Of a stretch of 44,289 bases of DNA, positions 32,277 through 41,664 are shown piece by piece; the stretch's first letter is position 1; every line of letters begins with the position of its first letter. The position numbers and the translations under genes are program-made. The stretch comes from CAYLMG01 sp964464635 (GTDB lineage Bacteria > Planctomycetota > Phycisphaerae > Sedimentisphaerales > Anaerobacaceae), in the NCBI GenBank assembly GCA_964464635.1, contig CAYXGT010000012.1:1-44289 (forward strand), in the 5' to 3' direction. The notes under the pieces were generated by a model, which was given only the letters and a program-made list of their open reading frames with translations, made no database searches and had not been told where the DNA came from.

Positions 32277-32589
32277 CTCACTTATATATTCTCATATGCC
32301 TTCAAATATTCTATGATAAAAATCCTGTTGTATAGTCGCAGGTCTATTTATTTCCTGCATCCCATTTTTCTCGCGTTGTCTTATTACATAATATTTTATC
32401 ATCTCTTTGTCAATTTAATCAAGAAAGATTTTCCCAGTCTGTTTTACTTGTCCTGAGCTTTTCGAAGAGTGTATTAGTACCTTTGTAGTTTATTAAAATC
32501 TGTATTAGTCAGTGAAAATCAGCGAAATCCACCTTCAGTAAACTTACGGTGGATAGGTCTGCGGTTAAATAATTCATGCGTTTTTGTGG
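32277..32589. other. Intergenic, no gene seen
   Basis: AT-rich DNA upstream of the HNH-STAND gene. Around 32505-32560 it holds stretches such as TCAGTGAAAATCAGCGAAATCC and GCGGTTAAATAATT that resemble the dispersed repeat phrases found at 43430-43560 and 44150-44230. No hairpin terminator or strong promoter is evident. Confidence 0.45.
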
Positions 32590-33795
32590 TTAATTTTGTG
32601 GTTTCTTGAACGGCTTGTAAAGCGGGTCGCCGAGAAGCATAAGCTGCCACGAATTATATGGCTTTGTATAGTAATACGCCTCGGCAATACAAAGACTGTC
32701 AAGAAGATATCTGAAAAAAACCTTCGGCTCAGGAAAAGTGTGTAAGTACGGCTCGGCTACCGCTCCTATTGTCACGGCCACACCGTCTCTTAGCATAGCC
32801 GGGCACCATTGGCTGCTGTCGGCATCCCGAAGATTTACGGCTTCGAGACTCGATATGTGTATCCCGATTGCACCGTTAACGAAATCGAAGGCATCGATAT
32901 ATTTTTTCAGGCTGTACCAGCCGCAATAAACAGCAGTCAGGGGACAGTCGTTCGGCCCAAAAAGCTCAGCCGAACTTTCCTCGATTGCTTTTTTGCCTTC
33001 GGTCTTGAACATCAAAGCCGTTTGGCTGAGTGAGCGGTCGAATTGTTCAAAGATTTCGATGTCTTTTTTAAGTTCTGAATATCCCCTGTCTATATAAATA
33101 TTGCCGACAAGCCCTTTCTTCTCAGCCGATACAGCCTTATCTATCAGTCCCTTTGCAATTTCGAAGCTCGGGCCATCGAGCCGGCTGACCATAAGCATAT
33201 TCGAGCTTCCTCGAAGAATATTGCTTCTCAGCTCATTCGCCTGCCATCGGTAAAGCTCATAATTACCGCAAAGCACCATCGACAGTTCGCTGTCCACCGA
33301 TGCGTTCGTCTCTTTGCCTTCAATCCTGTTTATCTCTAATTCCAAAAGTGTGATTTTTCTTTCAGCTTCTTTCTGCTCTGCCTCGTTGTCGTTGTTTTCT
33401 TTTTTAATTTGCTCGAGCAATTCTTTTAGCTGCTTTAATTTCTCCTCGTGACCTTTCAGTTGCCCTCTCTTACCCACCTTGAATGGAACACCGTATGTCG
33501 TTACAAGGCACCTTATATGATAAAGCTCGGGGTCAAGCAGCTTTTTGCGGACAGGTTCGGCGATTTTTTCCTCGTAATCGTCCCTGCTGATTTCATCTAT
33601 TAGTTTTTCTCCCAGCCGAACCGTCAGAACGTTCTTCCTGGGAACGTTGCGCACTTTGCAGTAATATTGTGCAAGCTGCAGCGATGCCTTGATGTCACCA
33701 TTTGTGATTACCAGAATCTGCTCAGATTCAAGACCCTGCACAGCGGCCGTTATAAGTAAAATCACGGATATGATAAAGACTATTCTAATTTTCAT
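32590..33795 (-). CDS. Secreted TIGR03790-family protein
   Basis: 401 aa with a signal peptide (1-about 21). The family pattern is clear: ILVITNGDIKASLQLAQYYC and the VRNVPRKNVL segment, LVTTYGVPFKV, ASVDSELSMVL, VSRLDGPSFEIA, a CGWYS segment, MLRDGVAVTIGAVAEPYLHTFP and a terminal LLGDPLYKPF. A coiled-coil insert (about 115-165, rich in Lys and Glu) separates the first two motif blocks. TIGR03790 proteins are common in Planctomycetes and Acidobacteria and have no established biochemical role. It lies on the minus strand with kamA upstream, separated by 59 bases. Confidence 0.85.
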   Translation of the reverse strand: MKIRIVFIISVILLITAAVQGLESEQILVITNGDIKASLQLAQYYCKVRNVPRKNVLTVRLGEKLIDEISRDDYEEKIAEPVRKKLLDPELYHIRCLVTTYGVPFKVGKRGQLKGHEEKLKQLKELLEQIKKENNDNEAEQKEAERKITLLELEINRIEGKETNASVDSELSMVLCGNYELYRWQANELRSNILRGSSNMLMVSRLDGPSFEIAKGLIDKAVSAEKKGLVGNIYIDRGYSELKKDIEIFEQFDRSLSQTALMFKTEGKKAIEESSAELFGPNDCPLTAVYCGWYSLKKYIDAFDFVNGAIGIHISSLEAVNLRDADSSQWCPAMLRDGVAVTIGAVAEPYLHTFPEPKVFFRYLLDSLCIAEAYYYTKPYNSWQLMLLGDPLYKPFKKPQN

Positions 33796-33854
33796 TACTG
33801 AAATGATACCTGCAAAACCCCCTTATTCAACTTGTTTTTTTTTGGGCTCTTCTT

Positions 33855-35003
33855 TTAGTCAGGCCCGTGAGCTCGGTATGGCAGGTCTACCGGGTACTGG
33901 CGTATGATTTCATCGTAGTCGTCGAACCAGCAGGCTTTCGGGTTACTTCTGAATACAAGAAATTTGCCGCTGTCCTCGTCGTTTGCCGCTCGATGGTACT
34001 TAAAATATACGCGATTCTTTGTTTTTCCTACGACTTCAATCTTTCCCGTCGAGTGACTCATTACGTATCGTGCCCGCTTTGCCAGCCCGCTCACCTTCGA
34101 CTTGGCCTGTTCGAAAATCTCGTATCCCTCTTCTATCGGAACAGTATAACCCTTGTTGCCCACCGCAGGCCTGCACTGGAAAACGTAATATGGTATAACA
34201 CCGATAAAGGAAAGCTCCGCAAAAAGCTTTGCTAACGTATCAGGATTATCATTGATGCCCCGTACCAGCGGCATTTGGTTGCACATCTTTGCACCAGCCT
34301 TTTGAATAAGATTACACGCCTCTATTGCAGCCTCGGTAATCTCACGCGGATGCACGAAATGCGTCATAACATATAATTTCTTCTCGTCCGTGCTGTACGT
34401 ATTTATCATCTCCAGAAGTGCCGCATCTTCAATTATCCTGTAGGGATTATAAACCGGCATTCTCGTACCTATGCGAATAATCTGAACATGCTCTATTTGT
34501 CTCAATCTTGATATGAGTTTTTCAAGTTTATTTGTCTGAAGCACCAGCGGGTCGCCGCCTGTCAGCAGAACATTCGTAATCTCATCGTGTTCTGCGATGT
34601 ATGCAAGCGCAGAATCAATATCCTGAAGGTAATCGTCCTGCCTTTTTTCAATGAAGACACGCTTTCGGAAGCAGTAGCGGCAAAGCCCCTCGCACTGGTT
34701 GCTCACAAGCAAAAGTGCCGTTGAATTGTATTTATGTTCCAAGCCAGGCAGAATCGTATATGCCTTCTCGTCGGATGGGTCAAGTCTTCCCCACCGCTCA
34801 AGCTCCTTCGGGTGCGGTATGACTATATGACGTATAGGGTCATCCGCGTCCGACCAGTCGATAAGCGAAAGATAGTAGTCGTTGCACCGAAACTCAAATT
34901 GCTCGGCAACCTTCTTTAGCTTCTCCTTTTCCTCTTCGCTCAACTGTTCTAATTGCTCTATCCGTGTGAAGTATTTTCTTGTACCCAAGGTCTTTTCAAT
35001 CAT
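33855..35003 (-). CDS. kamA: KamA-family radical SAM aminomutase
   Basis: 382 aa. The radical SAM cluster motif is C-x3-C-x2-C in QCEGLCRYCFRKRVF. A TGGDPLVL segment follows (SAM binding), then RIGTRMPVYNPYRI and GIPYYVFQCRPA-type segments of lysine 2,3-aminomutase homologues. A likely PLP-lysine region is near the C-terminus (MSHSTGKIEVVGK). Such enzymes interconvert alpha- and beta-amino acids (for example lysine to beta-lysine, or glutamate) or modify elongation factor P. No EF-P or lysine-fermentation gene is nearby, so the substrate is open. ATG 35003 has GGAG seven bases upstream. Confidence 0.82.
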   Translation of the reverse strand: MIEKTLGTRKYFTRIEQLEQLSEEEKEKLKKVAEQFEFRCNDYYLSLIDWSDADDPIRHIVIPHPKELERWGRLDPSDEKAYTILPGLEHKYNSTALLLVSNQCEGLCRYCFRKRVFIEKRQDDYLQDIDSALAYIAEHDEITNVLLTGGDPLVLQTNKLEKLISRLRQIEHVQIIRIGTRMPVYNPYRIIEDAALLEMINTYSTDEKKLYVMTHFVHPREITEAAIEACNLIQKAGAKMCNQMPLVRGINDNPDTLAKLFAELSFIGVIPYYVFQCRPAVGNKGYTVPIEEGYEIFEQAKSKVSGLAKRARYVMSHSTGKIEVVGKTKNRVYFKYHRAANDEDSGKFLVFRSNPKACWFDDYDEIIRQYPVDLPYRAHGPD

Positions 35004-35212
35004 CTGTTTGCTCCGGATTCATCTAAGACTAACGAATATTTATCAGCAGCCATTCCCCTCTGCAATCCTGACATGCTGAATACTATTCTATAATGTTTTT
35101 GTCGGAATATCAAGGACACAGCTTAAAAATGATTAAGAAAATGCTGATATTATTATCGGACGTTCTATATAGCTGCAATAACGTGGATTTATAGCTGTTC
35201 GGCAGAAAAAAT

Positions 35213-36166
35213 TTATTTTTTATTTTTTCGTCGAGCTTTTTCGTACCACTCGATTGTTGCCTTCAGCCCTTCGTCGAAATCCATTTTTGCCTCGAATCCG
35301 AAAAGCTCTTTTGCCCGTGACACATCCAGTCTTCTTCTCGGCTGGCCGTCGGGTTTGCTGCTGTCCCAGCGAATCTCGCCCTCGAAGCCGGTCAGCCTTG
35401 CGATTTTTTCTGCGAGTTCTTTTATTGTTATTTCAAAACCCGCCCCGATATTCACAGGCTCGGCCCCGTTATAGTGCTCCGTCGCCGACAAAATACCCTC
35501 CGCAGCGTCAGCAGCATAAATAAACTCCCGGCTCACTTTCCCTGTCCCCCAGCACTCGATGTAATCTTTTTTCTCTTCGATTGCATCGACGCATTTCTTT
35601 ATCAGTGCCGGTATCACGTGGCTGCTCGAAGGCTCGAAATTATCGCCAGGCCCGTAAAGATTTACCGGCAGAAGAAATATCGAATTAAAGCCGTACTGCA
35701 ACCGATACGCCTGCGACTGAACCAGCAGCATCTTCTTGGCAAGGCCGTACGGAGCATTTGTCTCTTCCGGGTAGCCGTTCCACAAATCCTCTTCCCTGAA
35801 CGGGACCGGCGTAAATTTCGGATAAGCACAAATTGTCCCTATCGCAACGAATTTCTCAATCCCTCGAAGCCGACCCCGCTCAATAAGCTGAATCCCCATC
35901 ATCAGGTTTTTATAAAAAAACTCGCCCGGGTGCTCGCGGTTCGCGCCGATCCCGCCCACAACCGCCGCAAGGTGTATCACAACATCAGGCTTCATATCTT
36001 CGTACATCCGTTCAATATCATTCATATTGACCAGGTCATAATCTTCTATCTTCGGAATGAGAATATTTTTGCAGCCGCGTTTTCTTAAGCCCTCGGTGAC
36101 ATAGCTGCCGAGAAAACCAGCACCTCCTGTAACTACAATATTTTTGTCCTCGAAAAATTTGCTCAT
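35213..36166 (-). CDS. fcl: GDP-L-fucose synthase (short-chain epimerase/reductase)
   Basis: 317 aa. Converts GDP-4-keto-6-deoxymannose to GDP-L-fucose using NADPH. The N-terminal Rossmann motif is TGGAGFLG. The Tyr-Lys pair is in APYGLAKKM, and GxGDNFEPSSSHVIPALIKK and SREFIYAADAAEG match the family. The usual GSSCIYP motif reads GTICAYP, a variant seen in a subgroup of these enzymes. It overlaps gmd by four bases, giving the classic gmd-fcl pair for a fucose-containing cell-surface polysaccharide. Confidence 0.9.
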   Translation of the reverse strand: MSKFFEDKNIVVTGGAGFLGSYVTEGLRKRGCKNILIPKIEDYDLVNMNDIERMYEDMKPDVVIHLAAVVGGIGANREHPGEFFYKNLMMGIQLIERGRLRGIEKFVAIGTICAYPKFTPVPFREEDLWNGYPEETNAPYGLAKKMLLVQSQAYRLQYGFNSIFLLPVNLYGPGDNFEPSSSHVIPALIKKCVDAIEEKKDYIECWGTGKVSREFIYAADAAEGILSATEHYNGAEPVNIGAGFEITIKELAEKIARLTGFEGEIRWDSSKPDGQPRRRLDVSRAKELFGFEAKMDFDEGLKATIEWYEKARRKNKK

Positions 36167-37176
36167 TTTACTCTAGAACCGTGCTCTTTGATTATCTTTT
36201 CATTATTTGCCAATTGCATATCGGCATCGGTCATCATCCTTGCGAGCTCTTTGAACGTCACCTTCGGCTTCCAGCCGAGCTTTTTTTTCGCCTTGCTCGC
36301 ATCACCGCAAAGGGTATCAACCTCGCTCGGCCGCAGGTATCGCTTATCAATCTCAACGTACTTTTCCCAGTCTAATTCGAGGTATCCAAAGACCTCGTTG
36401 AGGAACTCTCGAACCTTATGATTCTCACCCGTTGCTATAACGAAATCTTCCGGCTCGTCCGTCTGCAACATAAGCCACATCACTTCTACATAGTCACCCG
36501 CGAATCCCCAGTCTCTCTTCGCATCGAGATTGCCTAAGTATAATTTATCCTGCAGACCCAGCTTTATCCGCGTCGCCGCCCGCGTTATCTTTCGTGTCAC
36601 GAACGTCTCGCCGCGTCTCGGCGACTCGTGATTGAACAAAATCCCGTTACACGCGAATATCCCGTAGGCCTCGCGATAATTCACTGTCTGCCAGAAGCTG
36701 TAAACCTTCGCACAGCCGTAAGGGCTTCGCGGATAAAAGGCCGTCTCTTCGGTTTGTGGACTCTCTTTGACTTTACCGTACATCTCGCTGCTCGATGCCT
36801 GATAGAAACGCACCTTCCTGCCGCTGCTGCGTAGCGCCTCAAGCAGCCGAAGCGTTCCCAGCGCATCGGTATTGACAGTATATATCGGGTTATCGAAACT
36901 GACGCGCACGTGACTTTGTGCGCCGAGATTATAAATCTCGTCCGGCTCGACTTCCTTGATAATCGATGACAGGTTACTGCCGTCGGTCAGGTCACCGTAA
37001 ACCAGCCGAAGTTTAGGCTGCTTGTGCGGGTCAACGTACAAATGGTCGATTCTGCCTGTATGAAACGAGCTGCTCCGCCGAATTATCCCCCAGACCTCGT
37101 AGCCTTTTTTCAACAGCAGCTCCGCCAGATACGAACCATCCTGCCCCGTTATACCCGTAACCAACGCCTTCTTCAT
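36163..37176 (-). CDS. gmd: GDP-mannose 4,6-dehydratase
   Basis: 337 aa, near the usual 340-370. First step from GDP-mannose to GDP-4-keto-6-deoxymannose. Motifs: GITGQDGSYLAELLL, RRSSSFHTGRIDHLY, NLGAQSHVRVSFD, SSSEMYGKVKESPQTE, the catalytic YxxxK in RSPYGCAKVYSFW, and RRGETFVTRKITRA. The downstream fcl start overlaps its stop, so the two are translated together. Confidence 0.95.
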   Translation of the reverse strand: MKKALVTGITGQDGSYLAELLLKKGYEVWGIIRRSSSFHTGRIDHLYVDPHKQPKLRLVYGDLTDGSNLSSIIKEVEPDEIYNLGAQSHVRVSFDNPIYTVNTDALGTLRLLEALRSSGRKVRFYQASSSEMYGKVKESPQTEETAFYPRSPYGCAKVYSFWQTVNYREAYGIFACNGILFNHESPRRGETFVTRKITRAATRIKLGLQDKLYLGNLDAKRDWGFAGDYVEVMWLMLQTDEPEDFVIATGENHKVREFLNEVFGYLELDWEKYVEIDKRYLRPSEVDTLCGDASKAKKKLGWKPKVTFKELARMMTDADMQLANNEKIIKEHGSRVK

Positions 37177-37256
37177 CTCACTACGCCTTTAAATCATATT
37201 TTTGAGAAATTGTAAAATTACTTTTAAGTTTTAAGTTATGGTTTTGAACTTTTATT

Positions 37257-38216
37257 TTATAATTTTTCACTTTCGATAATAATCTTCAGCGTCTCATCAA
37301 GGCTTGTCTTCGGCTGCCAGCCTGTCAAATTCTTTATGCGCTCGAGATTGGGCACACGACGCATCATATCGTCAATAGCCCTGCCGTATGCAATTTCGTA
37401 GGGGACATATTCTTTTTTGCTTTTACTGGCTGTCATCGCAATGATTTTTTCCGCGAGCTCCTCGATGCTGACCTCCTCGTCCGAGCCGACATTAAAAACT
37501 TCTCCAGCAGCCTGTTCGCAGTCCATAAGACCTGTAACAGCCTCTACCATATCTTCTACATAGCAGAAGCATCTGCTTTGTTTGCCCGTACCGTAGATTC
37601 TGACCGGCTCATTCTTCAATGCGCTTCGCACGAACCGCGGGACAACCATTCCGTACAGTCCTGTTTGTCTCGGTCCTATCGTATTAAAGAACCTCGCTAT
37701 TACCACGCCGAGCCCGTACTGCTGATAAAATGCAAGCCCCAAAAATTCGTCTATCGCCTTGCTGCAGGCATAAGACCACCGCGAATACTTCGTGCTGCCC
37801 AGGACCAAATCATCGTCTTCGCCGAACGGCACCTGCTCGCTTTTACCGTACACCTCGCTGCTCGATGCGATTAAAATCTTTTTGTCGAACTTATTGGCGA
37901 TATCGAGCACCGTTTCTGTCCCGCCGATATTAGTCTCTATCGTATGTACAGGCCTGTCCGCTATTAGTTGAACTCCAACCGCCGCCGCCAGGTGATAAAT
38001 ACAGTCGCACTTTTCAACCAAAGTTGACATCACGGTTTTATCGCGTATGTCACCCTCGATGAAATCAAATTTTGTATTGTCCTTCAGGCCGGCTATATTC
38101 GCTATGCTGCCCGTACTGAGATTATCGATAACCGACACTTCCCAGCCGTCCTCTACCAGCTTTTCAGCCAGATGTGAGCCGATAAACCCCGCACCGCCCG
38201 TTATCAATGCCTTCAT
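37257..38216 (-). CDS. NAD-dependent nucleotide-sugar epimerase/decarboxylase
   Basis: 319 aa of the extended short-chain dehydrogenase type. Rossmann motif TGGAGFIGSHLAEKL and acidic DNLSTG (NAD preference). It has a YHLAAAVGV segment, ASSSEVYGKSEQ, a YxxxK pair in WSYACSKAIDE and an ARFFNTIGPRQTG segment. These fit UDP-glucose 4-epimerase/UDP-glucuronate decarboxylase relatives, but I cannot fix the substrate. It lies 80 bases upstream of gmd on the same strand, probably in one sugar-nucleotide operon. Confidence 0.85.
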   Translation of the reverse strand: MKALITGGAGFIGSHLAEKLVEDGWEVSVIDNLSTGSIANIAGLKDNTKFDFIEGDIRDKTVMSTLVEKCDCIYHLAAAVGVQLIADRPVHTIETNIGGTETVLDIANKFDKKILIASSSEVYGKSEQVPFGEDDDLVLGSTKYSRWSYACSKAIDEFLGLAFYQQYGLGVVIARFFNTIGPRQTGLYGMVVPRFVRSALKNEPVRIYGTGKQSRCFCYVEDMVEAVTGLMDCEQAAGEVFNVGSDEEVSIEELAEKIIAMTASKSKKEYVPYEIAYGRAIDDMMRRVPNLERIKNLTGWQPKTSLDETLKIIIESEKL

Positions 38217-38363
38217 AATATCAATTTAACCTTTCTTTTCTTAACGCCGCAAAAACCAAAGACAAAAATCATTAAATATGCCGAATATACATAGCAAAAA
38301 TGGAAAGGGATTTCAACAATGAAATAAAGTGAAAAGGTTTGATGCCCTTAAGGCTTGCCTGCG

Positions 38364-38392
38364 CATAAAAAAAGCAGGTTAAAAACCTGCCC
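38364..38392 (-). terminator. Rho-independent terminator of the PEP-CTERM gene
   Basis: On the minus strand the stem GCAGGTT/AACCTGC (38384-38390 with 38374-38380, three-base loop) is followed by a run of T residues (38364-38373). It starts about ten bases beyond the stop of the 38399-39019 gene. Confidence 0.85.
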
Positions 38393-38398
38393 TTTGAA

Positions 38399-39019
38399 TT
38401 ATCTTTGCCCAATTTTTATCTTGTCTATCTTTTCTTTCTGCACAATGTAAACGCCCAAACCGAGCAGAGCAATTGTCATCGGCTCAGGAATAAGATGCAC
38501 ACCTGTGATTAGGACATCAACGCCCTCTAAAACGCCATAACTGGGCCCCACCACATACTCCGGCGGATATATGTCAACGTGTGTACCTTCTGCAATCGGG
38601 GAAATCCAGTAGTCGGTGACGCCATCCCAGGTATCGCTGAGTTGGTACTCAAGAGTCAACAGCACTTCACCAGCCCCAATTGAAGGCACCGCGTACGCGC
38701 TCAGTGTATCCAACAGCACACCTTGGTAGTTATCTATAAAGCCGGGATCGGCTATACCATTAAAGCCCGGATGAAATGTATAAGAGAGAAGCTCACCGTC
38801 CATGTCAATTACTTCAGTAGCTATATTAGCATTACCCTCAACTATAGCATCGATGACAATACTGCTGCACGCCTCATCTGCAATCAATTCAATATTAACA
38901 ATCTCTCCGGCTGTAGGTGCGTATTCCTTCTCGCCGTCAATATAAAAGCCGATCACACCAGCCTGTGAGGCCGAGGCTAAGCACAGAATTAAAACTAATA
39001 AAACAAACCTTTTCGTCAC
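38399..39019 (-). CDS. PEP-CTERM-anchored exported protein, 206 aa
   Basis: Signal peptide at 1-20. The body is strand-rich with many acidic residues (cohesin- or Ig-like; GEVLLTLEYQLSDTWDG). The C-terminus has the sorting signal IPEPMTIALLGLGVYIV followed by a basic tail: a PEP motif, hydrophobic helix and positive end, recognised by an exosortase (XrtA-type, family knowledge). No exosortase gene is in the window. The start is GTG 39019 after AAGGAGG, with unusually short spacing. The surface function is unknown. Confidence 0.85.
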   Translation of the reverse strand: MTKRFVLLVLILCLASASQAGVIGFYIDGEKEYAPTAGEIVNIELIADEACSSIVIDAIVEGNANIATEVIDMDGELLSYTFHPGFNGIADPGFIDNYQGVLLDTLSAYAVPSIGAGEVLLTLEYQLSDTWDGVTDYWISPIAEGTHVDIYPPEYVVGPSYGVLEGVDVLITGVHLIPEPMTIALLGLGVYIVQKEKIDKIKIGQR

Positions 39020-39073
39020 ATCCTCCTTAAACCAAAACTAACACTTCGTACTTCTAAAAATTATATAAATACT

Positions 39074-39093
39074 TTGTCAGGTAGTTTTGACAA
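39074..39093. promoter_or_regulatory. Inverted repeat TTGTCA-N8-TGACAA (possible operator)
   Basis: A perfect six-base dyad with an eight-base spacer lies about 55 bases upstream of the PEP-CTERM gene start, next to a TATAAT on the same strand. It has the geometry of a dimeric repressor or activator site, but no regulator is known. Confidence 0.4.
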
Positions 39094-39596
39094 GGTATTA
39101 TCGCCATCATTGATAGCTCTGAGGACAGATAGCCGGTTTCGGCCGATATGAGTACCGAAAAGCAACACTCTCTACCCTCTAATCTCCTTTTTCACCAATA
39201 CCCGCAAACACGTACGCAACTGAATACTCGCAAATTCTTGCGGGTAGCTCTCTATAATCCCGTTGAAAGTCATTATTAGGTTAATACAAAGATACAGAAA
39301 AAGCAAGAAAAATTTTAAAAAAAATTTAAAAAAGTAAAAAAATCACTACTTAAGGAAAAATTAATCCCCTTTTGGCAACCAGGGCATAAAAAAAGCCTTT
39401 TTTCGCTATTATGCGGGATACAAGGCCATTTTTTGCCTTTTTATATGAGTTATGATATTCGCGTCTTTTAGTGAAAATCCGGGGGTAAATTTTTTCTCTG
39501 CAGTTCAATTTTCCCTAAATCAGTCCCATTTCACCAAGTGTCCAAAATGCACGAAAACTCCTTTTTTGCCTTAAAAAGCCGTTTCCAGAGCAAAAC

Positions 39597-39624
39597 TTGA
39601 CTTTTTAGTATATCGGACTATATT
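39597..39624 (+). promoter_or_regulatory. Sigma-70-type promoter of the dnaG-rpoD operon
   Basis: TTGACT (39597-39602), a 16-base spacer and TATATT (39619-39624). Predicted start of transcription near 39631, giving a leader of about 120 bases before dnaG. Confidence 0.65.
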
Positions 39625-39701
39625 AAGGTAGCCGCCCCTGTGTTGTGCAGGGAAAGGTTGTCTCGATATTATCGACTGTATTTATTATCCTGATTTCACC
39701 A

Positions 39702-39725
39702 GGGCGTAAAAGACGCCCGTTTTAT
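39702..39725 (+). terminator. Terminator-like hairpin in the dnaG leader (possible attenuator)
   Basis: Stem GGGCGT (39702-39707)/ACGCCC (39713-39718), loop AAAAG, then GTTTTATAT. It sits about 25 bases before the dnaG start, between promoter and gene, so it may reduce read-through and tune primase levels. No competing antiterminator structure was worked out. Confidence 0.5.
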
Positions 39726-39749
39726 ATAAAAAGGATTTGACTGTAATTT

Positions 39750-41537
39750 ATGGCAGGAGTCTTCGACAACTCAACCGTCTCTCGAATTCAGCAGGCCAAC
39801 GATATCGTTGACGTTATATCCGAATACGTCAGCCTTAAGAAGAAAGGCCGTGAAATGGTCGGCCTCTGCCCGTTTCACGACGACCATAAGCCCAGCCTTT
39901 ACGTCAATCCGGTAAAGCAGATTTTTAAATGTTTCGCCTGTAGTGCCGGCGGCGACGTCTTCAAGTTCCTCCAGATGTTCGAAAATCTTACCTTCCCACA
40001 GGCTATCGAAAGACTTGCCGAGCGCGCGGGTATCAAAATCGAACGCCGCCGGCAGCCTGACGATAAAGCTAAAGCTGCTCCTGACGTGGACCCGAACAGG
40101 CTCGCAAAGGCAAACGCCTGGGCCGCTGACTATTTTCACAAAAACCTCCTCGATAAGAAAAAAGGCGAATTCGCTTGTCAATACCTCGAAGAAAGAAAAA
40201 TTCCCCTCGATGTCGCCAAAGACTGGCAAATCGGTCTCGCCCTTACCGGCAATGACCTCGCTGAAACCGCAAAACAGAAAAAAGCCTCTATCGAGCTTCT
40301 TATAAAGGCCGGACTATTGACCTCGCCGAATTCCGACAGGTTCGTAAACCGCCTGATGTTCACCATAACTGACGTTACCGGCCGCGTAATCGGTTTCGGC
40401 GGGCGGGCTTTCGAGCAGGCCGAGGCCAAATATATAAATTCGCCCGCCACAGCCCTCTTTGACAAAAGCAATTGCCTTTACGGCCTGCAGCAGGCAAGGC
40501 ACTCCATCGTCTCTTCCGGAACCGCCGTCGTCGTCGAAGGATACACCGACTGCATAATGGCGCACTACAAAGGCATATCGAACGTTGTTGCAGCTCTCGG
40601 TACGAGCTTCACCGCAGGACAGGCCCGTATCATCAGAAGGTTCGCCAAAAAAGCCGTCCTCGTCTTTGATAGTGACATCGCCGGCACCGAAGCTGCAAAC
40701 AGGGCCCTCGAAGTCTGCATCTCACAGCACATCGATATTAAAATCGCCTGCATCCCCGGCCACAAAGACCCCTGCGATTTTCTTCTCTCCGCCGGCAAAG
40801 AAAAATTCGAGCAGCTTATCAATAGCGCCGTTGACGTCTTCGACTTCAAATGGGACAGGTTAACGCAAAGCCTCGGCAAAAACGACACCATCGTCGAAAG
40901 AAAAGCTGCTGTGGAGGAATTTTTGCAAACAATAGCGAACGCAATGCAGGCAGGTTCCATTGACCCTATTGAAAAGGGCCTCATTGTAAATCACCTCGCC
41001 TCTATTATAGGCCTGGAGGCAAAGCAGATAAACAATCTGCTCGCCACACTTCTCAAAAGGGCTGAAAGGGCAGCCGCCTATCGGTCGCAGGACAAGAAGT
41101 TCGACTCACTTGATTTGGGTCAGGGCGGCTTCGCAATAGCACAGCGGCAGGTCATCGAGGTCCTTCTCAATCAGCCGGACCTTTTCCAGTCTGTGGAAAA
41201 GAAGATTTCCCCTGAGCTCTTTGATGTACCCGTACTCAGGCAGATTGCACAAATCCTCTTTCAAATGTTAAAACAAAGACCAGAAACTACCCTTACCGAG
41301 ATACTGGCTGAAACGGACTCGGTTGAGCTTGCGAATGTAATTGTCCAGCTCGAAAGGCAGGGCGGTGAAAAAGGAAATTTCGATTCTTCTCTTGATGATG
41401 CAGTTGAAGCTATGTACAGGTTCAGCCAGAGGCAGAAAAGAGCAGAAATTAAGGAAATTAAGGATGAAACTGAGTATTTGAAGAAAGTTTTTGAAGATAG
41501 CCGAAAACAAAACGGTCATAATATCGGTATGCTTTAA
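39750..41537 (+). CDS. dnaG: DNA primase
   Basis: 595 aa, the usual length. Synthesises RNA primers for DNA replication. The N-terminal CHC2-type zinc finger (CPFHDDHKPSLYV...CFACSAGGD, residues about 41-70) is followed by the catalytic core with the Toprim motifs (VVVEGYTDCIMA at about 265-276, VLVFDSDIAGTEA at about 308-320). The C-terminal helical region (about 430-595) fits the helicase-binding domain. It is the first gene of an operon with rpoD, the order known for macromolecular-synthesis operons. AAAGG precedes the start. Confidence 0.95.
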   Translation: MAGVFDNSTVSRIQQANDIVDVISEYVSLKKKGREMVGLCPFHDDHKPSLYVNPVKQIFKCFACSAGGDVFKFLQMFENLTFPQAIERLAERAGIKIERRRQPDDKAKAAPDVDPNRLAKANAWAADYFHKNLLDKKKGEFACQYLEERKIPLDVAKDWQIGLALTGNDLAETAKQKKASIELLIKAGLLTSPNSDRFVNRLMFTITDVTGRVIGFGGRAFEQAEAKYINSPATALFDKSNCLYGLQQARHSIVSSGTAVVVEGYTDCIMAHYKGISNVVAALGTSFTAGQARIIRRFAKKAVLVFDSDIAGTEAANRALEVCISQHIDIKIACIPGHKDPCDFLLSAGKEKFEQLINSAVDVFDFKWDRLTQSLGKNDTIVERKAAVEEFLQTIANAMQAGSIDPIEKGLIVNHLASIIGLEAKQINNLLATLLKRAERAAAYRSQDKKFDSLDLGQGGFAIAQRQVIEVLLNQPDLFQSVEKKISPELFDVPVLRQIAQILFQMLKQRPETTLTEILAETDSVELANVIVQLERQGGEKGNFDSSLDDAVEAMYRFSQRQKRAEIKEIKDETEYLKKVFEDSRKQNGHNIGML

Positions 41538-41664
41538 AAATGTAACTAAACCCTGATACTCGTTTCACCGCTCTTTGAAAACGTGACATTTTTATTTGCA
41601 CGAAAGATTTTTCAAGGAATTATATATTCGCATTATAGGCAATTATTTACGGGATACTTTTAAT

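Larger units (their letters stand above)
39020..39749. other. Divergent intergenic region between the PEP-CTERM gene and dnaG
   Basis: About 730 bases without a gene. Contents: TATAAT (39060-39065, minus strand) and an inverted repeat TTGTCA-N8-TGACAA (39074-39093) upstream of the PEP-CTERM gene; a GGTTTCGGCC-containing stretch around 39130-39165; AT-rich DNA at 39290-39360; and the dnaG promoter and leader hairpin at 39597-39720. No open frame looks real. Confidence 0.6.

Noticed and set aside
39100..39200. Possible riboswitch in front of the PEP-CTERM gene
   Set aside because: The GGTTTCGGCC stretch did not fit any aptamer consensus I could recall (c-di-GMP, cobalamin, preQ1).
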